The notes under the pieces: generated by a model
Told to the model about the DNA's origin: nothing
The model's database searches: none
What the model saw: only the letters and a program-made list of their open reading frames with translations
Shown here: in pieces, positions 1 through 9,431 of the stretch
Layout: every line of letters begins with the position of its first letter
Numbering within the stretch: the stretch's first letter is position 1
Source: Anastatus disparis
Lineage: Eukaryota; Arthropoda; Insecta; Hymenoptera; Eupelmidae
DNA length: 64,000 bases
Assembly: GCA_017163975.1 (NCBI GenBank)
Contig: JAFFSR010000362.1
Span: 1,506,501 to 1,570,500 of the forward strand
Direction: 5' to 3'
Translations under genes and position numbers: made by a program

Positions 1-1
1 C

Positions 2-720
2 ATTTTTAGAATTTAATGAACGTAAAATTACCTTCGGTTTTGATCCACATCACGTTTTAAAAAGTATTAGAAATAATTTAATGAAATATAACTTTAAAAT
101 TAAAAATGAAATTGTTTCGTGGGATGCCATTCGAGAATAAAGATATCGATATAGATTCGAGAGTTAATAATTTATGATGATCAGCAACGTCAAGTAATAG
201 AAGAAAAAGAAGAGCAAGAATCTAACCTTCAAAAATGCTCTAAAAAATATGTTGCTGATTATCTCGCGTTTAAATGTTTAAAAAAGTTTGAATGTGCTCA
301 ATGCGAAGCCGATTTTATCGATCACGAGAAAACATTGGATTCAGTATCAGATTTACTTTTGTTATGGAAAGCTTATCCTTCTTCAAAAGGGGAACCTTAT
401 GGAAGTTTAAAAGCACCATCAGAATGTTTCTTGTCAGTAATTTTAACTATTTATAATATTTATGAAAAAGAATTCTGAAAGTTATCTTATTTGCCTAATT
501 TAGCAGAATTTCTATTTTTAATTATAAAAAAACAGGTAGTTGAAAATCACAACCACTTTTTCAGTAATGATGCGTGTTTACAACATCGAGATTTTATTAT
601 TAAATGTTTTATTAAAATAAATATTTTTAATCAGCTTAAATGGATAACAAAAGATTTTAGAGACCGGAAAATCACCAAGCGATCCTTTTCAGGAACTGCA
701 TGCAAACGTAATAAAAAATA
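2..720 (+). pseudogene. Decayed P-element/THAP9-like transposase fragment
   Basis: Two coding blocks in one orientation look like the C-terminal half of a P-element/THAP9-type transposase. The first (about 3-140) reads FGFDPHHVLKSIRNNLMKYN then VSWDAIRE before a stop. This resembles the family's DPPHL-K-RNNL segment followed by ASW. The second (about 173-720) reads YVADYLAFKCLKKFECAQC, a Y-P-GSL-APS stretch, and a C-terminal HRDFIIKCFIKINIFNQLKW. It is open except for one TGA near 476. The region normally between the blocks is missing, so the copy is internally deleted and dead. The window starts inside it. The family call rests on motif order recalled from THAP9/P-element proteins, not on a search. 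Confidence 0.6.
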
Positions 721-877
721 GTTGGAACTTGATTGTTAATCACGTCACGTAAAGTTTATATATTATTTTTTTTATTGTAGTTTAAATAATTAACTTTTTT
801 CAGTAGTATTTAATTTTTAACATTTTTGCGGGACAAACACAAATGCACACAAGAAATATTCATATTAATTATAACTG

Positions 878-1560
878 CTACTATTTTATATTATTGTAAG
901 ACATGTTACAACAATGTTTAATAGAAGAATGTTCGATTATTATGATTATTTTGATACACATATTTAAACAAAGATTTAAAACAAAGACATTTTGATTAAT
1001 TGTATATTATATAAAATCAACATATTAATGAACTTACATATTAAGAGTCACTTTTAAATCTTTGCTTGGATATGCGTATCCCCGCAGAAGGAGGAGGCTA
1101 GTAGGTTGAAGTCTGTGGTCCGAGTTTATAGTCATGAATTGAATATTTAGTCTATATACTTTAGTCGTAACTGCTTAGTCGTACTTGCAGCATTTACTGT
1201 GGGTGCAACGTAGACAAGTGCGACTTAAGTATGACTTGGTTCTCAAGTTGCGATTATAAATTCAGGCCTTGGAAGGAAGGCGACAGACTCCCGTGGTTGC
1301 GTAGGGCTACAGGCGATGGTCACCACGGTTTTATTGGAATTTAATATATGAAAAGAATAAAATAATATTATATGATTTTAACAGGTCTTAAAATTACATA
1401 ATGTTATTGTTTTCTCATCATATGATTATTTTCAAGTTAAACAAAAAAAACAACGCGCCTATAGGAACTCTAAAAATTTTATAATTTTGTTTTTATACAG
1501 TGCAGAGTTCCTTCGACAGTACCCCTAGGGTGGTGTGGAAAGCTGTCAGGTTTTTTTTTA
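878..1560. repeat. Dispersed repeat with RNA-like stems, copy 1
   Basis: A non-coding block also present at about 36655-37190 as a diverged copy. Shared landmarks are a left part around GACATGTTACAA, a core around TAGGGCTACAGGCGA (1300-1314), CAACGCGCC (1452-1460) and GGTGTGGAAA near the right end. Stems are visible: AGTCTGT (1110-1116) with ACAGACT (1283-1289), CCGTGGT (1291-1297) with ACCACGG (1322-1328), an inner GTAG/CTAC hairpin (1301-1310), and GACAG/CTGTC (1515-1547) enclosing ACCC/GGGT. Several pairs change together between copies. Class and strand are unknown. Confidence 0.6.
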
Positions 1561-1912
1561 AATTAAGAATCCAATATTTTATTTAATCTGTACAAATATT
1601 TTTTTTAGAACCTTAGTCTGACAATGAGTTAGGCATATTAAAAATAAATACAATATTTTTTAGTTTTAAAAATAGTAGGAATTAATTTTGCTCAATGTTC
1701 ACTTTTTGTACATAATTATTTCTTTTTAGTATTTGGATGATATGCATGCTAATCACTTTAAAATACAATAATACATTAATACTTTTGACTAGTGTCTAAT
1801 AATTTTTTCATAATTTATTAAAAACATTAATTTATTTACTTAAATTATGTTAGTAAATAATATTATATAAATGTAATCGACATTAAACCTGTACGTGATA
1901 TATATATACATA

Positions 1913-2040
1913 CACTGAAAAAAAAGTTAGGTTACAGTAGCGTAAAAGTTGGGCAGTTCTAGCGTAAATTACGCAAGGACTGCGATTCAAGCAAAAGTTG
2001 CGGAGCGCTCCGCAGTTTCTGCTGGGCATTTGTGAAGTGA
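1913..2040. repeat. Left terminus and subterminal hairpins of the CACTA-like element
   Basis: CACTG plus eight A and GTT at 1913-1928 is matched in inverse orientation at 22610-22625. Just inside lie a small hairpin around GCGTAAATTACGC (about 1961-1973, with outer GCAGT/ACTGC) and a perfect palindrome around GCGGAGCGCTCCGC (about 1999-2012). Clusters of short subterminal repeats are usual binding sites in CACTA elements; here that role is inferred. Confidence 0.45.
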
Positions 2041-2293
2041 AATCTTCTGAGTATCTTAAAAACAGAACTCGCGTTTCATACTTTAATAAAACCGTGTTGA
2101 GTCTCTTCCAACAAATAATTATTTTTATTTATGAAAAGCAGCTTTGTCTCCAGATTCTATTTATTCGTTAGAATAAAAAAAAACAGGAGTGGCAGTCGTG
2201 GGGACTGGCCGACAGAAGCTATGCTTCCAGTATATATACATAGAAATTAGGAAGTGTGACATTTGCAAAATTATAATTAATTTTTTAGTGAAA

Positions 2294-2577
2294 ACGTTAT
2301 TTTTCATTCGATGTATTATGTATTTAAAAATATATTAATAATGTAGTTTTTTATTAATATCAATTATTAAAAAAACATATATTTAGGTAAACGTAATTTT
2401 CGTCATGTGCATTATAAATAGAAAAATACAAAAAAACGTTATTTTTCATTCGATGTATTATGTATTTAAAAATGTATTAATAATGTAGTTTTTTATTAAT
2501 ATCAATTATTAAAAAAACATATATTTAGGTAAACGTAATTTTCGTCATGTGCATTGTAAACAGAAAAATACAAAAAT
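2294..2577. repeat. Tandem duplication, 142-bp unit
   Basis: The block starting ACGTTATTTTTCATTCGATG at 2294 starts again at 2436. The two units differ at only a few bases (for example ATTATAAATAG against ATTGTAAACAG near their ends), so the duplication is recent. It is non-coding and lies between the 3' end of the transposase gene and the left terminus of the CACTA-like element. Confidence 0.85.
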
Positions 2578-2825
2578 TTTATTAAATTTTATTAAATTTT
2601 CATTTTTTGTTATTAATGTAGTAATTAATAACAACTATATAAATATACACATATTAATAAACAGAGGAAGATAATGAGAGAAAATAAAAAATTTCTTGCC
2701 AAAAAAATATATTAAGATTATAATATTATAAATACAAACGCATATTTTCATACGTATACTAATTTTAAAATTTAAATTAAATAAATATTATTTACATAAT
2801 TTATTTATTTAATCATCGTATTCTA

Positions 2826-2980
2826 CGTCTATCCTTCTCTGTCCGCCGGCTTTAAGAATTGACTCTCTCCCTCTCTCTTTCTTTTTCATAAAGGATAGAG
2901 AGGGTTGCGTCTATCCTTCTCTGTCCGCCGGCTTTAAGAATTGACTCTCTCCCTCTCTCTTTCTTTCTCTTATATGTACA
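2826..2980. repeat. Tandem duplication, 82-bp unit
   Basis: CGTCTATCCTTCTCTGTCCG starts at 2826 and again at 2908, each followed by GCCGGCTTTAAG and a run of CTCTCTCC/TTTCTTT. The pyrimidine-rich block is more GC-rich than its surroundings. Open frames across it are low-complexity and not convincing genes. Confidence 0.8.
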
Positions 2981-4812
2981 ATAAAGGAAGCCGCGAATGG
3001 AGGGGGCTATGTCTAGCCTTCTTTGCTGGTTACAACAAGCAGTCTCTTTTTCTTTATCTTTCTTATACACATCCACTTGTGTATATATATGCATATTCTT
3101 AAGCGGAATGGGAGAGAGGGAAAGAAAGAAAGAGAAAAAAGAATGTTTGTATGTTGATAGCAATAATGGCATCCTGTGCCGTATTCGTTCATTCACGCTG
3201 GGTGACATTTGGGACTGTCGATTTTTATACATTTAGTGCCCCTGCCGTAACGTCGCGTAAGAAGCATAGCTTCAAAAATCGATTATTGTTTATCGGAATA
3301 TTAAATTCATGTAACATGTATATGTAATATAATATAAATTCAAATAATTATAATAACTTAATGATTCATCTCGAGATACAGAAGTGCGTATTAAATTTGT
3401 ATAATACTAAGAAGGGAAAAAATAAACTCACAAAATATTTATAAGTTATATTTATTTTTTATTACTTAATTTTTTAATATTTTATAGTATATAGCAGGTA
3501 GCAACGAATAGATTATTTTCCTTCTCTATTAATATGCAAGGATGAACATCTGGTAATTCGTCTCTTTTTTTAATACATAAGCTTGGGCAGATTTAACATT
3601 GTATGCATAATAATGTTTATAAAAAAAAAGTTGTAATTAAAGGTTCCATGAGGAAATATACACATTTATTTACAATAAATATTTGTTTAATTTTACCAAA
3701 TTTTAACAAATCGTTATCACCCATTTCCATTACGAGAACCGTACCGATGGTATATTGTGACTCATTTAATTCTACAAAGCGAGTGGAAACAATATGATCA
3801 GGTTTAATTTTTGAAAAATATAATCTTCTTGTATATTCATCGATTTCCCAAAAACTTTTGAAAATTGGATCTTCAGAGAATAATTTATTGTTCATTCTTA
3901 AATAAGCTAATCGTAACTGATTCTTTACAGCTAACGTATCTCATTGTCCAATAATTAACACATGGACCATTTCTTCTCATACAATAAACAATATGCGTCA
4001 TATTATGGGATTTGTACTTTAAAAGGCCAAAAAGAGTTTTGTAAGACGAAAGAAACTCTGAAATCAATAAATCTAACTGCATAGCGTGACCTGCAATATA
4101 AATATGAAAATATTAGTAAACAATTATTGACTAATATTAAAAATAATATAAATATTATTTCGTACTTTCTACAAATCGAGGAGAGGTCAATATGGCTAAA
4201 TTTTACGAAGCAATAAATATAGCTTCCAATTATCATCCTCTTCATCCACTTTATTTCCCACGAGCAATCCAAAATACCTTATAAAGCAAAACATTTCTGC
4301 AGCAGACATCTTTAATTTTTTTTTCGTTTGAATATGTTCTTTCTTAATTTGTGGTATTTTGCAAGAACTTTCGGAAGGCCCGTATTGAAAATTTTTAGTT
4401 TCTTCATTTAAATATTCTAATGTAAATTTTTTTCTTTTATAAATTAACTCATTACAAATATTCACCATTGTGTCAGCTCCTGTTCCTTTCAGAACATCAT
4501 GCATGATATCTGCAAATATATTTTCATAACAATGAAACCCTTCAACCTCATTAAGAAAACTTTTTTCTTTAATTCCAGTTGTCACAGAATCGTTTGTTAA
4601 GCAATCTTCTTCATACGTTGCTTTATTTCTCATTAATGATTCGTCTTGCTTCGTTAATATTTTTATTTCATCTATATTAGCTTTGCATATTCTACAAGGT
4701 TTCCCTGAACTAAAAGATGTCACAAAACCCATAAGTTCATTAAGTCCCAAATTGTCTCCTAGAAGAAGACCAAGCTGAAAAAGAATTTGTTGATCTTTAC
4801 CTTTGACATTAA

Positions 4813-5474
4813 TAACACAGGCCCACAAAATGAAATAAAATGTCTGAACTTTTGACCGGACCTACATATTACCATGTATTTTTCGACGCTGAATCCGAAT
4901 CTGTAATAAAAATATAGGGTTTTCCTACCTTTTCTCAGAGTTTTATTGAAAAAACCTCATATTTTACGGTTTTTTTGCGGTTTTTCGAGTCTAGAAAAAA
5001 CAAATCATGAGATACGGTTAATTGGACTTCAAAATCGAATTCTACGGGAAAAAATACACGGGAAACCATACCTTCAAATTTTTTTAACGCGATTCTAGTC
5101 CTCTGTATGGGGCTGAAAAGATGAGGAAATCGGTAAAAGTCGAAATTTTGCCTAAAATGGATTTAAAAAATATTAAAATTTAATCATGCGTCTTTTGAAG
5201 AGTCGATAAACATTGGAAATACTATCCTGGGGGTTTTTCAGATTGCTGATCATGAATTTGAAGTCAGATTGTGTAAAAACTACTTCTAGAGGGCGGTGAC
5301 AAGAACTGTATATGGTAAATTTATCGATTTTTTAAAAATTTTACGTCTGAAATACTGATTTTAGAGTCTTTCACAGCATTGACTGTAAATTCAAGATATT
5401 AACTTAGCCTATTGTGTACGTTAAACTTAACATTTTGTCTATGTTTGTCTCTCTCTCTCTCTCTCTCTCTCTCT
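4813..5474 (+). repeat. Left terminal inverted repeat of the TTAA element
   Basis: This is the near-perfect inverse of 14719-15393. Landmarks are GACCGGACCTACATATTACC at the outer side, CCTCTGTATGGGGCTGAAAA in the middle, and a (CT)n run at 5451-5474 at the inner side. A few indels and substitutions separate the copies, for example ATATTTTACGG against ATTTTTTACGG. Confidence 0.9.
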
Positions 5475-6880
5475 TCCGATGTTTTTTTAAATTGGCTTAC
5501 GCTTACGTACACGTTTCTCTTCGAATGACCGATGTAGTGGATTTCTGACACGTTTTTGTCCTTTTTCGCAGCTGTTTCTCTTTTTATCATCCAGCAGTAA
5601 TCTGCTAACATGTTGATACCCCAGTTTCCTTGAAATCTACGTTCAAACTCCTTTAAATCTTGGTGAAATCGTTCACCATGCTCTTCACTAAAGTCTCCGT
5701 TATTTTCAGGAAACTGATCAACGTGTGAATCAAGAAAATGAAGTTTTAAGTTCATTAGACAACCCAATTTTTCAAAATTACGTACCATTCTTTTCACAAT
5801 AGCTTTATAATTCGTGTCTTTGGCATTACCCAAAAATTTCGTCGATACCTCTTTAAAACTTAACCATGCTGCCTTTTTAACATCAGTCATGCTTTGTTCA
5901 AAGTTTTCGTCTCTAAATAAAGTTCGGATTTCAGGACCATCAAAAATACCTTCATTTAATTTAGCATCAGATTTATGGGGAAATACTTTGCTTATATATT
6001 GGAAGCATTGACCGTCCTTGTCCAAAGCTTTAACTAATTGCTTTATCAATCCAAGCTTTATATGTAGAGGCGGTATCAAAATTTTCGAAGGATTAACAAG
6101 TGGATCTTTTATAACATTCTGTTTTCCAGGTTCAAACGATTCTCTTGATGGCCAAATTTTCTTTTTATAGTGTTTTTCTCTATCTCTGCTATCAAACATG
6201 CATAAATAACATGGGTACTTCGTAAATCCAGATTGTTGTCCAAGTATCATAGATAAAATCTTTAAATCGCCACATATTTGCCATTTATGTTCTCTATATT
6301 TTATTTTCGTTAAAAGTAGTTCAAGATTGGAATACTCTTCTTTAAGTACTGTTGAATGTGCTAATGGTATAGGAGCATATTTATTTGTGATATTGAGGAG
6401 TACTGCTTTAAGGCTGCGCTTTGATGAATCAATGAATAGTCGCCAATTTTCAGGTTTGTATATGTTGGGTTTCAATTCATCAATAAGACCTTTCACGTCC
6501 GTGCAATAAACTATATTAGAATCATTCTTGAAATAATTTCTAAAGCGCTCTTCTCGATTACGATATGCACATACTTTAGTACCCTTTGTCAACATATTTC
6601 GTCTCTTAAACTTTGAAGCCATAAACTCTGATTGTTCCTTAGATAAACTACTCTTTCTAAATAAATCGTTCAGACTTTTTTGATCAAACTTTTCAACAGT
6701 TCGTTCTTCACCCTTAGGAATATACTCTTCATCACTATCCAGAGAATGTTCTTCAGGTGAACTTAGATCTTCTTCATTTGGTGTGTTTGTGTCAGAGACA
6801 ATTTGATCTGTCAATTTTTTATTTATACTTATTCTGTTGTAAAACTGGGTACTGTTGTTTAGAAATGAATTCGGTTTCAT
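5399..6880 (-). pseudogene. Truncated, inverted copy of the candidate DDE transposase
   Basis: 493 codons, almost identical to the C-terminal two thirds of the ORF at 7367-9220. Identity starts at the NEEDLSSPEEHS block (6780). Upstream is an unrelated 5' piece beginning MKPNSFLNNSTQF, so the N-terminal cysteine clusters are missing. Differences from the other copy are few: S/G in FRKSSLS, K/E in MASKFK, I/M in SNIVYC, K/E in VKKAAW. One A is deleted in an A-run near 5571, which shifts the frame after ETAAKK; translation then runs into the GA tract as RERERERE and continues into the terminal repeat. The catalytic-looking D, D and E remain, but without the N-terminus and with a shifted tail I treat it as non-functional. 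Confidence 0.8.
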
Positions 6881-6975
6881 TTTAAAGCTCCGTTCAGTTA
6901 ATCACTGTTGTACACTGTCATTGATCTTAAAGCATTGTTTATAAACGAATGGGACTTATGATCTTTTTCCAAAGC

Positions 6976-7038
<63 letters not shown>

Positions 7039-7366
7039 TACTCTATAAGGGTACATAAAAAAAACCTGCTGCTGCGAAGTATTGGTCACGATGACAACTG
7101 CCCTGAAAATGGGATGTGTAGAATGATTCGGTGTACTCAATACTTTGCAGTAACGAACCCAGCGAAGGCGCGTTGTCCTGCAGGGGAGCACTAGGATGTG
7201 AGAATGATGCCGTAGTGTGTCCGACGACGAGTTGACATTGTCCTCGTCAAAGTCGGAAAGCTCTCATTCTTAGGCCTGGGGAGGTATGAGAGTTATCACC
7301 CCTAGGACGGCGGACTCACCTGCGATCGGAACAGGATTCCTAGTGTGTGGGGTTTAATTCAACAAT
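6781..7366. other. Unique centre of the TTAA element with TA run and GC-rich leader
   Basis: This stretch lies between the two inverted gene copies and upstream of the full-length ORF. It holds a (TA)n run at about 6979-7035, then GC-rich DNA (about 7065-7350) unlike its surroundings, with pairable segments such as GACGACGAG/CTCGTC near 7223-7250. Its position suggests a promoter or 5' leader for the plus-strand ORF, but no TATA box or start site can be fixed. It contains no convincing coding sequence. Confidence 0.4.
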
Positions 7367-9220
7367 ATGGCTAATTCAAATTTTCAACCTTTTTTAAACT
7401 GCGCTGGTACATCCAATAACAGTTTTAACCATACGTGTAATGAATCTCAAGATAATTTCTGTTATGTATGTTCAGAATATATTGGACAACGAAACAAAAG
7501 AAAAATCACAGATAATATTAATTTTATCTATCAAAAATGTTTTGATATTGAGATTTCTCAACAGGATAAAATTTGGGTTCCTCATTATATATGTGCTTCA
7601 TGTTATGCCATGATGAATCGATACAACACCAGTCAGGCTAGGTCCAAATTAAAATTTACTATACCTACAAAGTGGAAGGAACCAAAAGATGAAAATGATT
7701 GCTATTTTTGTTTAACAAAGATACAAGGTTTAGACAAGATACAGAAAAAAGGAATAGTATATCCTAATACTTCTTGTATAGAATTTCCATCCAAGAATTT
7801 TATAGATATTTTTGAAAATAAAGATTCGAGAGATAGTTTTACAACAGGCTTAGGGAATCTAAATGTAGATGAAAACTCTACAGATGAAACAACTGAAAAT
7901 CTGATTGCCGCAGACGGAAGCTCATCAAATGAAGAAGATCTAAGTTCACCTGAAGAACATTCTCTGGATAGTGATGAAGAGTATATTCCTAAGGGTGAAG
8001 AACGAACTGTTGAAAAGTTTGATCAAAAAAGTCTGAACGATTTATTTAGAAAGAGTGGTTTATCTAAGGAACAATCAGAGTTTATGGCTTCAGAGTTTAA
8101 GAGACGAAATATGTTGACAAAGGGTACTAAAGTATGTGCATATCGTAATCGAGAAGAGCGCTTTAGAAATTATTTCAAGAATGATTCTAATATGGTTTAT
8201 TGCACGGACGTGAAAGGTCTTATTGATGAATTGAAACCCAACATATACAAACCTGAAAATTGGCGACTATTCATTGATTCATCAAAGCGCAGCCTTAAAG
8301 CAGTACTCCTCAATATCACAAATAAATATGCTCCTATACCATTAGCACATTCAACAGTACTTAAAGAAGAGTATTCCAATCTTGAACTACTTTTAACGAA
8401 AATAAAATATAGAGAACATAAATGGCAAATATGTGGCGATTTAAAGATTTTATCTATGATACTTGGACAACAATCTGGATTTACGAAGTACCCATGTTAT
8501 TTATGCATGTTTGATAGCAGAGATAGAGAAAAACACTATAAAAAGAAAATTTGGCCATCAAGAGAATCGTTTGAACCTGGAAAACAGAATGTTATAAAAG
8601 ATCCACTCGTTAATCCTTCGAAAATTTTGATACCGCCTCTGCATATAAAGCTTGGATTGATAAAGCAATTAGTTAAAGCTTTGGACAAGGACGGTCAATG
8701 CTTCCAATATATAAGCAAAGTATTTCCCCATAAATCTGATGCTAAATTAAATGAAGGTATTTTTGATGGTCCTGAAATCCGAACTTTATTTAGAGACGAA
8801 AACTTTGAACAAAGCATGACTGATGTTGAAAAGGCAGCATGGTTAAGTTTTAAAGAGGTATCGACGAAATTTTTGGGTAATGCCAAAGACACGAATTATA
8901 AAGCTATTGTGAAAAGAATGGTACGTAATTTTGAAAAATTGGGTTGTCTAATGAACTTAAAACTTCATTTTCTTGATTCACACGTTGATCAGTTTCCTGA
9001 AAATAACGGAGACTTTAGTGAAGAGCATGGTGAACGATTTCACCAAGATTTAAAGGAGTTTGAACGTAGATTTCAAGGAAACTGGGGTATCAACATGTTA
9101 GCAGATTACTGCTGGATGATAAAAAGAGAAACAGCTGCGAAAAAAGGACAAAAACGTGTCAGAAATCCACTACATCGGTCATTCGAAGAGAAACGTGTAC
9201 GTAAGCGTAAGCCAATTTAA
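7367..9220 (+). CDS. Candidate RNase H-like (DDE) transposase with N-terminal zinc clusters
   Basis: An intact 617-codon ORF. N-terminus: CYVC (about residues 32-35), CASC (about 76-79) and CYFC (about 112-115), a probable zinc-binding module preceded by PHY. An acidic linker (about 185-215) follows. Then come LFIDSSKRSLKAVLL (D near 303), ICGDLKILSMILGQQSG (D near 357), YPCYLCMFDSR, PPLHIKLGLIKQ and GERFHQDLKEFERRFQGNWG (E near 556). The spacing and the beta-strand-like F-D-S-K/A-V-L fit an RNase H fold with a D-D-E triad. I recognise a large uncharacterised arthropod family (ERFHQD..ERR.QG), but not a named gene. Location inside an element with long inverted repeats and a TTAA target supports a transposase role. 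Start chosen at the ATG after the GC-rich leader. The C-terminus RKRKPI looks like a nuclear-localisation tail. Confidence 0.75.
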   Translation: MANSNFQPFLNCAGTSNNSFNHTCNESQDNFCYVCSEYIGQRNKRKITDNINFIYQKCFDIEISQQDKIWVPHYICASCYAMMNRYNTSQARSKLKFTIPTKWKEPKDENDCYFCLTKIQGLDKIQKKGIVYPNTSCIEFPSKNFIDIFENKDSRDSFTTGLGNLNVDENSTDETTENLIAADGSSSNEEDLSSPEEHSLDSDEEYIPKGEERTVEKFDQKSLNDLFRKSGLSKEQSEFMASEFKRRNMLTKGTKVCAYRNREERFRNYFKNDSNMVYCTDVKGLIDELKPNIYKPENWRLFIDSSKRSLKAVLLNITNKYAPIPLAHSTVLKEEYSNLELLLTKIKYREHKWQICGDLKILSMILGQQSGFTKYPCYLCMFDSRDREKHYKKKIWPSRESFEPGKQNVIKDPLVNPSKILIPPLHIKLGLIKQLVKALDKDGQCFQYISKVFPHKSDAKLNEGIFDGPEIRTLFRDENFEQSMTDVEKAAWLSFKEVSTKFLGNAKDTNYKAIVKRMVRNFEKLGCLMNLKLHFLDSHVDQFPENNGDFSEEHGERFHQDLKEFERRFQGNWGINMLADYCWMIKRETAAKKGQKRVRNPLHRSFEEKRVRKRKPI

Positions 9221-9431
9221 AAAAAACATCGGAAGAGATATAGATATAGATATATAGATATATGTTTATTGTATGTACATTATATTGTACAATTTTTATA
9301 CAGTTATATACAAGTAATAATAAAATATAATATTGAGTAAAAGCAGTATTTAAAACAGAAACAGAAGAAAATAATAAAAACTTAATAATTTGAATTAAAG
9401 ATTATAATTAAGTTACAGTTTATTTTTATTT

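Noticed and set aside
1501..1560. Hammerhead or HDV-like ribozyme in the structured repeat
   Set aside because: No CUGANGA...GAAA core in either orientation, and no double-pseudoknot layout. The stems are real but the known ribozyme cores are not there.
2852..3236. Overlapping open frames on both strands in the CTCTCT-rich repeat
   Set aside because: Low-complexity, repeat-derived peptides with no family resemblance; they are shadows of the 82-bp tandem unit.
2213..3276. Element bounded by GAAGCTATGCTTC at about 2215 and GAAGCATAGCTTC at about 3262
   Set aside because: Each motif is itself a palindrome, so an inverted match is automatic; flanking sequence does not extend the match.
8197..8892. 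Minus-strand frames within the DDE gene (also opposite 5814-6509)
   Set aside because: Antisense shadows that appear in both inverted copies because the gene is duplicated.
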